64,000 nt of DNA, from positions 186,001 to 250,000 of the forward strand of contig NZ_JACHWZ010000003.1 of assembly GCF_014191725.1 (NCBI RefSeq), written 5' to 3'. A program made the translations under genes and the position numbers. Of the stretch, positions 52,165 through 62,700 are shown in pieces. Under the pieces are notes generated by a model, which was given only the letters and a program-made list of their open reading frames with translations, ran no database searches and was not told where the DNA came from. How positions within the stretch are numbered: the first letter of the stretch is position 1; each line of letters starts with the position of its first letter. This stretch comes from Microbulbifer rhizosphaerae. Its GTDB lineage: Bacteria > Pseudomonadota > Gammaproteobacteria > Pseudomonadales > Cellvibrionaceae.

Positions 52165-52644
52165 TCAAACCTGGTCTGGTTTGTACGATTGTTCTGTTTT
52201 TAACTCAGTGACAATATATTCAGCTACCATATCCGCCGAAATTCTTACCGCGGGGGAGAGATCCCCGCCGGTGGAGAATTTCTCGCCGCAGATCGCGTAG
52301 ATATCCAGTGCATGGGGAAGCATACCCATCAGCTTCCCCAGTTCAATTGCCTCGGAAAGATTCAGGCCGTGACTGGAGGTAATGGAAAGGCTGGCCGGCA
52401 GCTCCTCTTCCAAGCCATTGAGGTGAATAACTTCTCCTGGGGCCCGGCTATCTGTACAGGCTGCGTCCACCAGGTAGACCCGCCTGTTCATCCAATCCTC
52501 CAGTAACCGGGTAACGTCACCGCCATTTCCGATACAAACAGCGTCGTTTCCCAGCCCCTGGCGCACTCGATCCAGAATATAGGGGCCGACGCCGTCATCG
52601 CTGCGAAAACGGTGCCCGAGGCTGATGACTACGGTGTTAATCAC
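52165..52644 (-). CDS. [NiFe]-hydrogenase maturation protease
   Basis: About 159 residues of the HyaD/HycI protease family. The nickel-sensing residues stand in [13 protein letters not shown] (Asp) and in the [15 protein letters not shown] segment (Asp), and [13 protein letters not shown] is the usual third block with His. GTG 52644 is chosen because it overlaps the stop of the large-subunit gene as GTGA and family homology starts at [10 protein letters not shown]; the open frame further upstream lies inside the large-subunit gene. It should trim the C-terminal tail of the large subunit after nickel insertion. Confidence 0.9.
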   Translation of the reverse strand: MINTVVISLGHRFRSDDGVGPYILDRVRQGLGNDAVCIGNGGDVTRLLEDWMNRRVYLVDAACTDSRAPGEVIHLNGLEEELPASLSITSSHGLNLSEAIELGKLMGMLPHALDIYAICGEKFSTGGDLSPAVRISADMVAEYIVTELKTEQSYKPDQV

Positions 52645-53960
52645 GGGAGCCTTCTGTCTCCCCGTTCCAGATGCAACTTCAGGAAATGCGTGGAACAGGA
52701 GATACATGGATCGTAGTTGCGAATGGCCTGTTCGCACTGCCACCTGAGCTTTTCCTCCGGAAGATGCAGATACTGAGGAATCATGCTGTGCAGGTCCTCT
52801 TCGATGGTTTTCTGGTTCTGGGAGGTGGGTGGCACTATCTTGGCGTCGGTAATCTTTCCGTCCCGGTCCAGGCTGTAGCGGTGATAGAGCAGTCCCCGGG
52901 GAGCCTCTGTGGCGGCATAGCCGGCGGCTTCGCGGGGTTGGCATTGAAGGTATGGCTCCTCCGGCCGCCGGTAGTTTTCCAGTATCCGCAGAGCCTCATC
53001 GAAGGCATAGAGTACCTCCAGGCTCCGCACAACAATGCTCTGAAAAGGGTTTGCGCAGAAGGGAGGAAAACCAATTTCGCCCGCAACCTGCTGGACCAGC
53101 GGCGACAGGCGGTCGAAATTCAGGTTGAAGCGCGCCATTGGGCCAACCATATAGGCCCCGCGCTGGTTGAGTACGCTGTGCAACGCGTTGGTATATTCGA
53201 CATGTCGCTCAGTGAAATGTTGATCGTAGTCCGCCACAGAGATGTTCAGGCCTCGCGTGGATGCAATTCGGCCTTCGTTCATCGGGTATTCGTCCGGGTG
53301 CGAAAGAGCGACGAATTCATAGGGATTCTGTGTCGAGCGCTCGAATTTCGGAAACGGCAGCGAGGCCGCCCAGCGCGCATTCTCCACCGCCATATCGCGT
53401 GCCCGCTGCAGCTCGTCCACCAGCGGGCGCAGTTCTCCCGCCCGGGGCACACGGTAGAACCCGCCCACACGGACATTGATCGGGTGTATTTCCCGTCCGC
53501 CCAGCAGGCGAACTATGGCGTTGCCGGCTTTTTTCAGCTGCAGCCCCCGTTGCACGATCTGAGGATGATCCTTGGCCATGGCCACGGCACTGGGGTAACC
53601 GAGAAAATCCGGTGCATGCAGCATGGCGATATGCAATACGTGGCTTTCGATCCACTCTCCACAGTAAATCAGCCGGCGCAGGGCGCGCAGTTCCAGCGTC
53701 GGCACCAGGCCAAGCGCATCCTCCATGGCGTGCAGTGCGCTCATCTGGTAGGCCACCGGGCAGATGCCGCAGATCCGCGCCGTGATATCCGGTGCTTCCA
53801 GGTAATCGCGCCCGCGTAGAAAAGCCTCGAAAAAACGCGGAGGCTCGAATATTTTCAGCTGCACATCCTGTACGCCGCCGTCGTCATAGCGGATATACAA
53901 GGCCCCCTCCCCCTCCACACGGGCCAGATAGTCCACCTTGATGATCTTACTCTTTGTCAT
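52641..53960 (-). CDS. hydA: Group 3b [NiFe]-hydrogenase large (alpha) subunit
   Basis: A 439-residue catalytic subunit of an NAD(P)-linked sulfhydrogenase-type enzyme. The two nickel-binding motifs are [12 protein letters not shown] near residue 65 and DPCISCSTH near the end, which is followed by a short tail FLKLHLERG that should be removed by the maturation protease encoded next. ATG 53960 is used because homology ([15 protein letters not shown]) begins there. It overlaps the small subunit gene by 14 bp. The cytoplasmic enzyme couples H2 oxidation or evolution to NAD(P)H. Confidence 0.93.
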   Translation of the reverse strand: MTKSKIIKVDYLARVEGEGALYIRYDDGGVQDVQLKIFEPPRFFEAFLRGRDYLEAPDITARICGICPVAYQMSALHAMEDALGLVPTLELRALRRLIYCGEWIESHVLHIAMLHAPDFLGYPSAVAMAKDHPQIVQRGLQLKKAGNAIVRLLGGREIHPINVRVGGFYRVPRAGELRPLVDELQRARDMAVENARWAASLPFPKFERSTQNPYEFVALSHPDEYPMNEGRIASTRGLNISVADYDQHFTERHVEYTNALHSVLNQRGAYMVGPMARFNLNFDRLSPLVQQVAGEIGFPPFCANPFQSIVVRSLEVLYAFDEALRILENYRRPEEPYLQCQPREAAGYAATEAPRGLLYHRYSLDRDGKITDAKIVPPTSQNQKTIEEDLHSMIPQYLHLPEEKLRWQCEQAIRNYDPCISCSTHFLKLHLERGDRRLP

Positions 53961-54735
53961 GGCGGCGGCTTTCTTCGGCAAAGGCCGGTGCAGCGGCATT
54001 GAAATTGCGCAGGTTCTCGACAATGGTGACCGGTTGCACCTCCATTTCCTCTTTCCACCAGTGACTCAGGGACGCGGTGTTGGGGTTTTCCTTGGGGCCA
54101 TAGCAAGCATAACAGCCGCGGTTGTAGGAAGGACAAAGTGCGCCGCACCCGGCGTGGGTAACCGGGCCCATGCAGGGCGTACCGTGGGCAACCATGACAC
54201 ACACATTGCCTTTCAGTTTGCACTCGATGCACACGGAGTGCGGGGGCACCTGTGGCGGGCGCCGGTGCAGGAAAGCGCTGATCACCTCTAACAGCTGTCG
54301 TTTGTTGATCGGACAGCCCTGCAGTTCAAAATCCACCGGTACATGAGCGCTGATCGGTGTCGAGGTTTTCAGCGTTGCAATATATTCCGGGTGGGCGTAA
54401 ACAATGGAAGTGAAGTCTTTCACATCGGAAAAATTGCGCAGAGCCTGGATGCCACCGGCGGTGGCGCAGGCGCCGATAGTGATCAGTGTGTGCGACTGTG
54501 CACGCACTTCGCGGATGCGCTCTTCATCTTCTGCAGTAGTAATGGAACCCTCTACCAGGGAGAGGTCGTAGGGCCCTTCCAGTTGTCGGCTGGAGGCCTC
54601 CATAAAATAGGCAATATCGATCTTATCCGCCAACTGCAACAGCTCGTCTTCGCAGTCTAACAGGCTCAGCTGGCAGCCGTCACAGGAGGCGAATTTCCAC
54701 ACGGCAAGCTTGGGAACCGGGGTAGCATTACCCAT
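53947..54735 (-). CDS. hydD: Group 3b [NiFe]-hydrogenase small (delta) subunit
   Basis: A 262-residue iron-sulfur subunit. The proximal cluster ligands are [13 protein letters not shown] near residue 18, GAC in [12 protein letters not shown], and a cluster of late Cys ([30 protein letters not shown]), with [12 protein letters not shown] between. No Tat signal peptide is present, fitting a cytoplasmic group 3 enzyme. It lies between the gamma and alpha subunit genes, in the order known from Pyrococcus. Confidence 0.93.
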   Translation of the reverse strand: MGNATPVPKLAVWKFASCDGCQLSLLDCEDELLQLADKIDIAYFMEASSRQLEGPYDLSLVEGSITTAEDEERIREVRAQSHTLITIGACATAGGIQALRNFSDVKDFTSIVYAHPEYIATLKTSTPISAHVPVDFELQGCPINKRQLLEVISAFLHRRPPQVPPHSVCIECKLKGNVCVMVAHGTPCMGPVTHAGCGALCPSYNRGCYACYGPKENPNTASLSHWWKEEMEVQPVTIVENLRNFNAAAPAFAEESRRHDKE

Positions 54736-54756
54736 TGCAAATCTCTCGGTGGAATC

Positions 54757-55563
54757 TTACAGCGCGCGAATATGAAACCATTGCCGGATATCCTCATAAC
54801 GAAAGACGGGGCCATCCTTGCAGATAAAACTGGGGCCCCACTGGCAGTGGCCGCAGTGGCCGGTAGCGCATTTCATATTGCGCTCCATGGAAAGGTAAAT
54901 GGCCGATGGTGGCATACCTTTTTCCAGCAGCACCCGGATACAAAAGCGCATCATGACTTCCGGACCGCAGAGAAATGCGATTGATTTCCCGGCGTCGAAG
55001 GACGTCGCCGCGAGCGGATCGGTGACCGCGCCGATGCGTCCCGTCCAGCCCCGCTCCGCCTGGTCGACCGAAACCTGCACATCCATACTCCGGGACCACT
55101 CAACCAGCTCGTCGCGATAGAGCATTTCCCTAGGACTTCTGGCTCCGTAAAAGAGGCGCACTGCCGAACCTCCCCCCCGCGATAGCAGGGTGTAAATAAC
55201 CGGGCGCAACGGGGCCAGCCCCAGGCCACCGGCGACCAGCAGAATCTCCCTTCCGGCGAGAGAACTTATCGGCCAGTCGCTGCCAAAGGGGCCCCGTACA
55301 CCCAACTGCCCGCCCTCGCGAAGGTTTTCCAGTGCGCGGGTAACCATTCCGTGGGTCCTGATGGTATACACATAACCGCTGCCCTGGTCGGAAGGACCAC
55401 TGATGGAAATCGGCACCTCGCCGGTCCCGAATGCGTAGAGCATACTGAATTGCCCCGGCTGGAATCCCGCTACCCTGCCCATCCCGATCGGCGAAAGATG
55501 CAAGGTGAAGGTGCCGGGGAATTCCTCCGCTCTCCGCTCGACGCGGAACACTTCGGGAACCAC
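54757..55563 (-). CDS. hydG: Hydrogenase gamma subunit, FAD/NAD(P)-binding reductase
   Basis: A 268-residue ferredoxin-NADP reductase-like subunit. An FAD-binding domain carries [19 protein letters not shown], the NAD(P)-binding part [15 protein letters not shown], and the C-terminus a [2Fe-2S] site [21 protein letters not shown]. The start is GTG 55563, which shares one base with the upstream stop (TAGTG) and has GGGAGG upstream; the open frame continues further back inside the neighbouring gene. It passes electrons between NAD(P)H and the hydrogenase core. Confidence 0.9.
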   Translation of the reverse strand: MVPEVFRVERRAEEFPGTFTLHLSPIGMGRVAGFQPGQFSMLYAFGTGEVPISISGPSDQGSGYVYTIRTHGMVTRALENLREGGQLGVRGPFGSDWPISSLAGREILLVAGGLGLAPLRPVIYTLLSRGGGSAVRLFYGARSPREMLYRDELVEWSRSMDVQVSVDQAERGWTGRIGAVTDPLAATSFDAGKSIAFLCGPEVMMRFCIRVLLEKGMPPSAIYLSMERNMKCATGHCGHCQWGPSFICKDGPVFRYEDIRQWFHIRAL

Positions 55564-56042
55564 TACTGCCCTCCCGCCGGCCGCGAGGGGTGGCCGTAGA
55601 TATCCAGCAACTGCATCCGGGTAGCCTGCAGCCGCTCGGTCATAATACGTGCGAAGCGCCTCATCAACTCGTAGCCGAGCTCGGTGTCCCGACTGCATTT
55701 TTCACGCAGGCATTTGCCACCCAGGCGAATCGCGCGAACTCTGTCCACAGCGCGCGCATCAAAAGTCCACTGATGGGGAGGGAACAACCAGGACCAACCG
55801 AAAATATCGCCGTGCTGCAGGGTCTGCAGGCACACCTTTCCGTGCCCCGGCACATAGGTCTCGATAGCGACCCTACCCTGGCGAATCAGGAAAAAATGCT
55901 CTGCCGGGGCGTGTTCCTCCGCGAGAGCATCGCCGGCACTGTATCCGACGATCTCGCCACAACCACCGATAAATTCAAGATATTCCTCCTCGATACCATC
56001 GAAGAACGGGTGCTCGCGCAACAGGTCCACGATTTTCTTCAC
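55563..56042 (-). CDS. Cyclic-nucleotide-binding-domain protein inside the hydrogenase operon
   Basis: A 159-residue protein with one Crp-like cNMP-binding beta-barrel ([41 protein letters not shown]) and a short C-terminal helix, but no winged HTH for DNA. The start is GTG 56042, overlapping the beta-subunit stop as GTGA; earlier ATG codons lie inside that gene. It is inserted between beta and gamma subunit genes, so it is probably a regulatory partner of the enzyme rather than a transcription factor (inference). Similar in type to the protein at 57355-57825. Confidence 0.85.
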   Translation of the reverse strand: MKKIVDLLREHPFFDGIEEEYLEFIGGCGEIVGYSAGDALAEEHAPAEHFFLIRQGRVAIETYVPGHGKVCLQTLQHGDIFGWSWLFPPHQWTFDARAVDRVRAIRLGGKCLREKCSRDTELGYELMRRFARIMTERLQATRMQLLDIYGHPSRPAGGQ

Positions 56043-57160
56043 GGCTTCTCCGCCTCCCGGATACGCTGCACCTCCTCGGTGATGTCGATGCCCACCGGAC
56101 ACCAGGCAATGCAGCGACCGCAGCCGACACAACCGGAGGTACCGAACTGGTCGTACCATGTGGCCAGTTTGTGGGTCATCCACTGGCGGTAGCGGGAGCG
56201 GGTATCCGGCCGTACCGGACCGCCGGTGATATAACTGAAGTCAGCCGTGAAACAGGAATCCCAGCGCTCCCAACGCTGTGCGTGTTCACCGCTGAGGTCG
56301 GTGGTGTCCTCCACCGTGGAACAGAAGCAGGTGGGACAGGCCATGGTACAGTTGGCGCAGGACAGGCAGCGGTCTGCGACCTGGTCCCAAGCGGGACTTT
56401 CGTAGTTGCGGTACAGCAGTTCCTTCAGGTCCGAACTGTCGAAACTCCGCGGCCCCTCCAGCATCTGTTTCACCGCCTGCTGAATCGAATCGCGCTCGGC
56501 CTCGCGATGTCTCTTACCGGCACGCTTTAGCGGCAGTTGTCGTAGAATCCTCTCGCCCTTTCCCGAGCCGCTGCAAAGCAGGAAATAGTGGTTTTCCCCA
56601 TCGATCACTTCAGTCATTTCCAGGTCGTTTGGCAGTGTTACCTTCGGCCCGGTATTCATCGATGTGCAGAAACAGGTGGCCGCGGCGGAAGTACAGTTAA
56701 CCGCCACGATAAAGAGTTTCCCGCGCCTTTCTGCATAGCTGTCGTTTTGATATCGGCCGTCTACAAACACACGATCCTGAGTGGCGATGGCATGCAGCTC
56801 GCAACTGCGCACGCCGAGAAAGGCCATGGCGGGCGCCTCCTCCACAACGGCGGTTATTTGCATCGGGTGAATGCTTTTCTGTGCCCGCCACACCGGACGG
56901 CGCGGCAACTGCAGGAACTTTTTCCACGAGTGGGGGCCGGCGGCGTAGCCGAAATAGGCGTCGTCTTCACGGCGCTTTACCCGGTAGTAGCCCTTTTCCT
57001 GCTCGTCGGTCCACCCTCGCGGCAGGTCGTCGGCGGAACGGATTTCATCGTAGACAATGGCTCTCTCCGCCAGCGTCGGGCCAAGCACCTGGTAGCCATC
57101 CGCACGAATTGCCTGAATTAGTCTATCCAGATATTCCGCCTGCAAAATGAACGTTTGCAT
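56039..57160 (-). CDS. hydB: Hydrogenase beta subunit, iron-sulfur protein
   Basis: A 373-residue subunit related to anaerobic sulfite reductase subunit A. Two [4Fe-4S] motifs near the C-terminus: [14 protein letters not shown] (about residue 270) and [14 protein letters not shown] (about 350). The N-terminal half holds conserved [11 protein letters not shown] and [13 protein letters not shown]. It is the first gene of the operon, beginning 195 bp from the divergent cyclic-nucleotide-binding gene. It carries electrons between the gamma subunit and the NiFe core. No hyp maturation genes are visible in the window. Confidence 0.92.
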   Translation of the reverse strand: MQTFILQAEYLDRLIQAIRADGYQVLGPTLAERAIVYDEIRSADDLPRGWTDEQEKGYYRVKRREDDAYFGYAAGPHSWKKFLQLPRRPVWRAQKSIHPMQITAVVEEAPAMAFLGVRSCELHAIATQDRVFVDGRYQNDSYAERRGKLFIVAVNCTSAAATCFCTSMNTGPKVTLPNDLEMTEVIDGENHYFLLCSGSGKGERILRQLPLKRAGKRHREAERDSIQQAVKQMLEGPRSFDSSDLKELLYRNYESPAWDQVADRCLSCANCTMACPTCFCSTVEDTTDLSGEHAQRWERWDSCFTADFSYITGGPVRPDTRSRYRQWMTHKLATWYDQFGTSGCVGCGRCIAWCPVGIDITEEVQRIREAEKP

Positions 57161-57354
57161 TATTCTTGGGCCATGGCTGGCTCATTCCTGCACATAAATG
57201 AATCTGTTTAGTTGGCGGGGAGCAAAGGCAAAAGATCTATTATTGAGTCAGATTGTAGAATCCCGCGGCCATTTTTGAGAGGAGATAGGTGACAATATCC
57301 AATGACCAAAAGTAATCTGCAGGCATCAATGACCACTTTATTGAGAAGGCTGCC

Positions 57355-57825
57355 ATGCGCCAACTAGATGGTGAGCTTTTACTGGACGAACTCGGCGTCG
57401 ACCATTTAAAAAATGCCTCAACACTCGGCGCCCTGTCCGACCAGACGATCGATTACCTGATGAAGAAGGGACGTGTTTACGCGCTGCGAAAAGGCGAGAC
57501 ACTATTCGAAGACGGCGCACCGGGAGACACCTTTTTTATCATTCTCAAGGGTTCTTTTTCTTATTATCTACCATCGAATAATCGTAGCGAATATATACGC
57601 GAATTCAATTTTGGGATGGAGATAGGCTTCGTCAGTATGATCGCGCTAATACCGCGGCCAGGAACTGCGATAGCCTCCAGTGACAGTTATGTTTTGGAGG
57701 TCACAACAGATCTATTCTACGCCCTGCATTATGAAAGACCTTTGGACTTCGGCGTGCTGCTGATAAACCTGTGCCGAGAGTTGGCGCGGAGAATCTTGGA
57801 AAGGCAAAAAAGAGACAACCGCTGA
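57355..57825 (+). CDS. Cyclic-nucleotide-binding-domain protein, divergent from hydrogenase operon
   Basis: A 156-residue single-domain protein: Crp-like cNMP barrel with LRKGETLFEDGAPGDTFFIILKGSFSYY and a C-terminal helix ALHYERPLDFGVLLINLCRELARRIL; no HTH. AGAAGG lies upstream of ATG 57355. It is divergent from hydB, with 195 bp between, and convergent with rtcB. Being the second such protein beside one hydrogenase, it suggests a cyclic nucleotide or related signal feeds into enzyme activity (inference). Confidence 0.85.
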   Translation: MRQLDGELLLDELGVDHLKNASTLGALSDQTIDYLMKKGRVYALRKGETLFEDGAPGDTFFIILKGSFSYYLPSNNRSEYIREFNFGMEIGFVSMIALIPRPGTAIASSDSYVLEVTTDLFYALHYERPLDFGVLLINLCRELARRILERQKRDNR

Positions 57826-57872
57826 AGGACTTGGTCTGGTCCGATTCAAACGGCATTAGAAGTCTTCCGGAT

Positions 57873-59309
57873 TCAACCTTTGACACATACGTGTGGTTCC
57901 AGCCGCGCCACCTTGCGCGCCAGGCCCGCTTTCTCCGCCGCATCAACCACTGCACGCACATCCTTGTAGGCACCCGGCGCCTCCTCCGCTACACCGCGCA
58001 TGGACGGGCTTCGGATTTGGATGCCCCGCTCCGCCAGTTCGTCCACCAGTGAGCGCCCGCGCCACTGTTTGCTGGCCTGGTGCCGGCTCATGGCGCGGCC
58101 GGCGCCGTGGCAGGCGGAGTGGAAAGAGAGATCCGCACCCTGCTCGGTGCCGACGAGAACGTGTGATTCAGTGCCCATGGAGCCGCCGATCAGCACCGGC
58201 TGGCCCACCGCGCGCAGTGTTTCGGGAATCTCCGGGTGCCCGGGGCCGAAGGCGCGGGTGGCGCCCTTGCGGTGCACATAGAGTTTGCGCTCTCCGCCCT
58301 GCACCCGGTGTGCCTCCACCTTGCAGGTGTTGTGAGAAACGTCGAACAGCAGGGTCAGGTCCGCCTTCGGCAGCACGTCCGCAAATACTTCCCGTGTCAG
58401 GTGAGTGATGATCTGGCGATTGGCCAGGGCACAGTTGATGCCTGCGCGCATGGCACCCAGGTAAGCCTGTCCCAGTTCGGAATTGATCGGCGCGCAGGCC
58501 AGCTCGCGGTCCGGCAACTCGATCTTGTGCTGGCTCGCGGCGAGCACCATGTACTTGAGAAACTCGGTACCTATCTGGTGGCCCAGGCCGCGGGAGCCGC
58601 AGTGGATAAAAATCACCACGTCGTCCACCTGCAGGCCGAATGCCGCGGCTGTGTTCCGGTCGTAAATTTCCGCTACCCGCTGGACTTCCAGGTAGTGATT
58701 GCCGGAACCCAGCGTGCCCATTTCGTCCTGTTGCCGTTTGCGTGCCCTATCCGAAACCTCCGCCGGGTCGGCGCCGGCCATGCAGCCGCGTTCTTCGATA
58801 TGTTCCAGGTCCTCGGGATTGCCGAATCCCTGCTCCACCGCCCAGCGCGCGCCGCCGCGCAACATCCCCTGCATACCCTTGTCATTCAGGTGAATGCGCC
58901 CGGTACTGCCGACGCCCACTGGAATATGTTTGTAGAGCTGGTCGGCCAATTTCTTTTTGTGGGGCTCGATGTCGTCCACGGTAAGGCCGGTGCGCAGGCA
59001 GCGCACCCCGCAGGAAATATCGAAGCCGACACCGCCGGCGGAGACCACGCCGCCTTCATCGGGATCGAAGGCCGCCACGCCGCCGATGGGAAATCCGTAA
59101 CCCCAGTGGGCATCGGGCATCGCGTAGGCCGCCTGTACGATGCCCGGCAGGCTGGCCACGTTGGCCAGCTGCTCGAACACCTTGTCGTCCATGCCCTCGA
59201 TTAGCGATTCATCGGCGTAGACCACTCCGGGCACACGCATTTTTCCGGTGGGGTCGATGCGCCAGGCGAATTCGGATTCACGCTGAAGGGTGTATTCGCC
59301 TTTGTTCAT
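57873..59309 (-). CDS. rtcB: RtcB RNA ligase
   Basis: A 478-residue RtcB-type RNA ligase. It contains the metal-binding Cys/His set (PDAHWGYGFPIGGVAAF, GVGFDISCGVR, GSGNHYLEVQ, HCGSRGLGHQIG, DVSHN) and the guanylate-accepting His in HRKGATRAFGPGHP near residue 340. It joins 2',3'-cyclic phosphate or 3'-phosphate RNA ends to 5'-OH ends using GTP. It follows the archease gene by 67 bp, its known activating partner. Confidence 0.95.
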   Translation of the reverse strand: MNKGEYTLQRESEFAWRIDPTGKMRVPGVVYADESLIEGMDDKVFEQLANVASLPGIVQAAYAMPDAHWGYGFPIGGVAAFDPDEGGVVSAGGVGFDISCGVRCLRTGLTVDDIEPHKKKLADQLYKHIPVGVGSTGRIHLNDKGMQGMLRGGARWAVEQGFGNPEDLEHIEERGCMAGADPAEVSDRARKRQQDEMGTLGSGNHYLEVQRVAEIYDRNTAAAFGLQVDDVVIFIHCGSRGLGHQIGTEFLKYMVLAASQHKIELPDRELACAPINSELGQAYLGAMRAGINCALANRQIITHLTREVFADVLPKADLTLLFDVSHNTCKVEAHRVQGGERKLYVHRKGATRAFGPGHPEIPETLRAVGQPVLIGGSMGTESHVLVGTEQGADLSFHSACHGAGRAMSRHQASKQWRGRSLVDELAERGIQIRSPSMRGVAEEAPGAYKDVRAVVDAAEKAGLARKVARLEPHVCVKG

Positions 59310-59376
59310 ATCGCCACCTCAGAAGGGCCCACCCTGAAATCAATCAGATGTCAGCTTTTTGTAGGATGAGCCCGCT

Positions 59377-59796
59377 TCACACATCGATTACGCACTGCGC
59401 CATCCAACCGCCGTTCTCTTGCTCACAGACTTTTAATGCAGTGTAGGTCGCCCCCTTGGCTTCCACCGCCGGCATATGCTTCTGCCGCTGCACCGGTTCG
59501 CCCCAGGCACTGCCGCTCAAGCGGTTCCCGTCCAGCTTTACCGCGAAACGGGAAAAGAGCATATTGCGCGTGGCCATTTCGTAGACCAGCGCATTGATCC
59601 AATCCACCAGCAACAGCTCGAGATCGGGGGCTTCGCATTCGACGTCCACGCGCTCATCCGGCGACACACTGTCCAGTTCGGTAACGGTCGCGGTCAGCGC
59701 CAGGCCGGTCTGCTCGAAAGCTTCCTTCGGCGTCACGCCATAACCGCGAAGACCCATATCGGCCTCATGGCTGAAATGCTCCCAGCCGGTGGTCAA
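59377..59796 (-). CDS. Archease (RtcB activator)
   Basis: A 139-residue archease: GWEHFSHEADMGLRGYG at the start and VEAKGATYTALKVCEQENGGW at the end are the family blocks, with acidic residues for the metal that helps RtcB guanylylation. It lies between the GH94 gene (3-bp gap) and rtcB (67-bp gap) on the same strand, so it may be cotranscribed with both. Confidence 0.93.
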   Translation of the reverse strand: MTTGWEHFSHEADMGLRGYGVTPKEAFEQTGLALTATVTELDSVSPDERVDVECEAPDLELLLVDWINALVYEMATRNMLFSRFAVKLDGNRLSGSAWGEPVQRQKHMPAVEAKGATYTALKVCEQENGGWMAQCVIDV

Positions 59797-59799
59797 CGG

Positions 59800-62700
59800 T
59801 CAATCCCCACTACCCTGCGCTTCGAAGACGATGCGCACCCGGTGGCGCTCGCCATCGTCCCTGAACGGAATCTGCGGCCCGTCGATCTTCTCTCCATCCA
59901 GGTTCAACTCGTGGATTTCCTCCGGGCAGCCGCCGCAGTTTTCCACTTCGATGTCATAGCTGCTGTTGCCGCGACGCAGTGTCGCGCGGTAGCGCTCCCA
60001 GGAAGGGGGCAGACAGGGTTTTATCTCCAGGTTGTCTCCGCGGACCCGCAGGCCGAGCAGGACTTCGAGCGCCCCGCGGTAGAGCCAGGCGGAAGCTCCG
60101 GAATACCAGGTCCAGCCGCCCCGGCCCACGTGCGGCGCCACCCCGTAGACGTCCCCGGCCAGCACATAGGGTTCGGTGCGGTAGCGCTGCACGCCTTCGG
60201 CGTCGGAGGTGTGGGTGATCGGGTTAAGCAGGTCGAACAGGTGCCAGGCGCGCCCGCTGTCGCGGAGGCCGGCGGCGGCCCAGACGGCCCAGGTGGCGGC
60301 GTGGGTATACTGGCCGCCGTTTTCGCGGATGCCCGGCGGATAGCCCTTGATGTAGCCGGGATCTTTTTTCGTGCGGTTGAAGGGTGGCGCCAACAGCAGT
60401 ATCTGCCGCGCCTCCTCGCGCACCAGGTGCCGGTAGGCGGACTGCATTGCCATGGGCGCCCTCTCCACTGGCTTTTCCGGGGCCAGGACCGACCAGGTCT
60501 GTGCAATCAGGTCGATCTTGCATTCGTCGCTCTTCTCCGAACCCACCGGGGTGCCGTCGTCGTAGTAGGCGCGCCGGTACCAGGCGCCGTCCCAACCGTT
60601 TTCCTCAACCTGCTGCTTGAGATTCTCGCCCAGTTCGCGGTAGTGGTTCGCCAGGGCGCCGTCGCCCATATGCTCGCACAGGGGCGCCATATCCCGGCAG
60701 ACCCGCACCAGGAACCAGCCCAGCCAAACACTCTCCCCGCGCCCGGTGGTACTGATGCGGTTGAAGCCGTCGTTCCAGTCGCCGTTGCCGATCACCGGCA
60801 GGCCGTGGGGGCCCACCGCGCCGGCGCGCTCTATGGCCCGGCAGCAGTGTTCGTAAAGAGAACCGGTTTCCGCGCTGGTTTCGTATTCCGTGTAGCGTTC
60901 GTTTTCGTCCTTTTCCAGGGGAGGCCCCTGCAGGTAGCTGACCCATTCCTCCAGGATCGAGTAATCCCCGGTTGTGCGGATGTACTCCGCGGTGACAAAC
61001 GGCAGCCACAGCAGGTCGTCGGAACATCGGGTACGCACGCCCCGTAAGGGGTTCTCGTGCCACCAGTGCAGTACGTCACCGTCCTGGAACTGCCGGGAAG
61101 CGGCGCGCAGAATATGCTCCCGAGTCCACTCCGGGTGCGTCCACAGCAGCGCCTGCACATCCTGCAGTTGGTCGCGGAAACCGAAAGCACCGCTGGACTG
61201 GTAGTAGCCGCTGCGGCCCCAGAGCCGGCAGGCCAGGGTCTGGTAAGGCAGCCAGCGGTTCACCAGCAGGTCCGTGGCCTTGTCCGGCGTCTCGATCTGT
61301 ACGCTGCCCAGGTATTCCTCCCAGAATTCTTCGGCTTCCTCGCGGGTCGATTCCGCCCGCTGCGGATCGCTGAACTTCTCAGCCAGCTCCAGGGCCCGCT
61401 TGCGGTCGGCGCCCTCTCCCAGCACGAAATAGATCTGCTCCGTGGCGCCGGGCTCCAGGTCGATATGCACCTGATAGGCAGCGCAGGGATCGCCGCCGTG
61501 GTCCACCTCGCCGGAAAGGCCGATGCAGAACATGGCTGCCGGAGCGTGGAGCCCGCCGGATTTCCCCAGGAATTCCGTGCGGTCGGTGGTCAGGCCGTGG
61601 ACCGGCAGGCTTGCGGCGAGAAATGCCACGCCGGCGTCGGCATCGCGGGTGAAGGTGTTGCGTGCCAACAGCACTTCACTGTGGGATTCAAATTCGCTGA
61701 CGATATAGGGCCAGGTGCCCGCCCGGGTCAGCCCCAGGACCCACTCCACGTAATAGGTGGCGGTGATACGCCGCGGCCGGTCCCAGCTGTTGGTCAGGGT
61801 CAGGCGGCCGATCTTGACCGGCGCCTCCCGATGCACAAAGACCCGCCAGGCCTGTTCCATGCCGTGGCTGTTGTGCCGGTATTCGGTGTAGCCGGCACCG
61901 TGGCGCACCTGGTAGGGAGCATCTGCGGGGCGCGGCGCCGGTGTCGGCGACCACACCTCGGCGGTCTCCTCGTCCCGCAGGTAGAGGACCTCGCCACTGG
62001 GATCGCGCACCGGATCGTTTTGCCAGGCGGTCAGGCGGTGCTCGCCGCTGTTGCCGGACCAGGTGCAGCAAGAGCCCGCTTCTGTCACCAGGCAGCCGAA
62101 AGAGGGATTGGCGATTACGTTGACCCAGGGCGCCGGCGGACGCTGTCCCCTCTCCAGGTGCAGCACGTATTCCCTGCCGTCGGCGCTGAAGCCGCCGATG
62201 CCGTTGTCGAACAGCAGGTCCTCCGGCCGCTCCAGTTCCGGCGTGGGCTGCGGCTCGTAGTCCGCAGGGCGCACCGGCACGAAGGGGGGCAAGTGCTGGG
62301 GCACACCGGGGGCTGCGATCTGTGCCGAGACCGGGCCGGCAGCGGAATCCAGCACAACCCGCGCCGCGGCCATCAGCCGCTCCCGCTCCTCCCCGGGCAG
62401 CTCCCGCCCGGGGACAATAAATACCGAGCCGTTCAGTTTGCGCAGGGTCCTGCCGCGGACATCGGTACTGATATATTGCAGCCGGTCCCGGGTGTTCTGT
62501 TCGTAGCCGGCGGAATCCTCGTCGATGATCACCAGGTCGATGGCTATCCCCCGGCCGCACCAGTAGGTGTGCGCCTGCAGGATGGGCTCGGCAAAGGCGA
62601 CCTCCCCGGAACTCTGGACCTGCAGCAGCAGGATCGGATTATCGCCAGAGATGCCCCGGCTCCACAGGCTGGATTGCAATTGCCGACCGCGGCCGAGTAT

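Noticed and set aside
52671-53819. A 382-codon plus-strand frame opposite the hydrogenase large subunit
   Set aside because: It is antisense to a gene with clear NiFe motifs; a long shadow frame is expected in GC-rich coding DNA.
57161-57354. FNR box in the hydrogenase promoter region
   Set aside because: I looked for TTGAT-N4-ATCAA and found only a poor partial match (TTGAGTCAGATTG).
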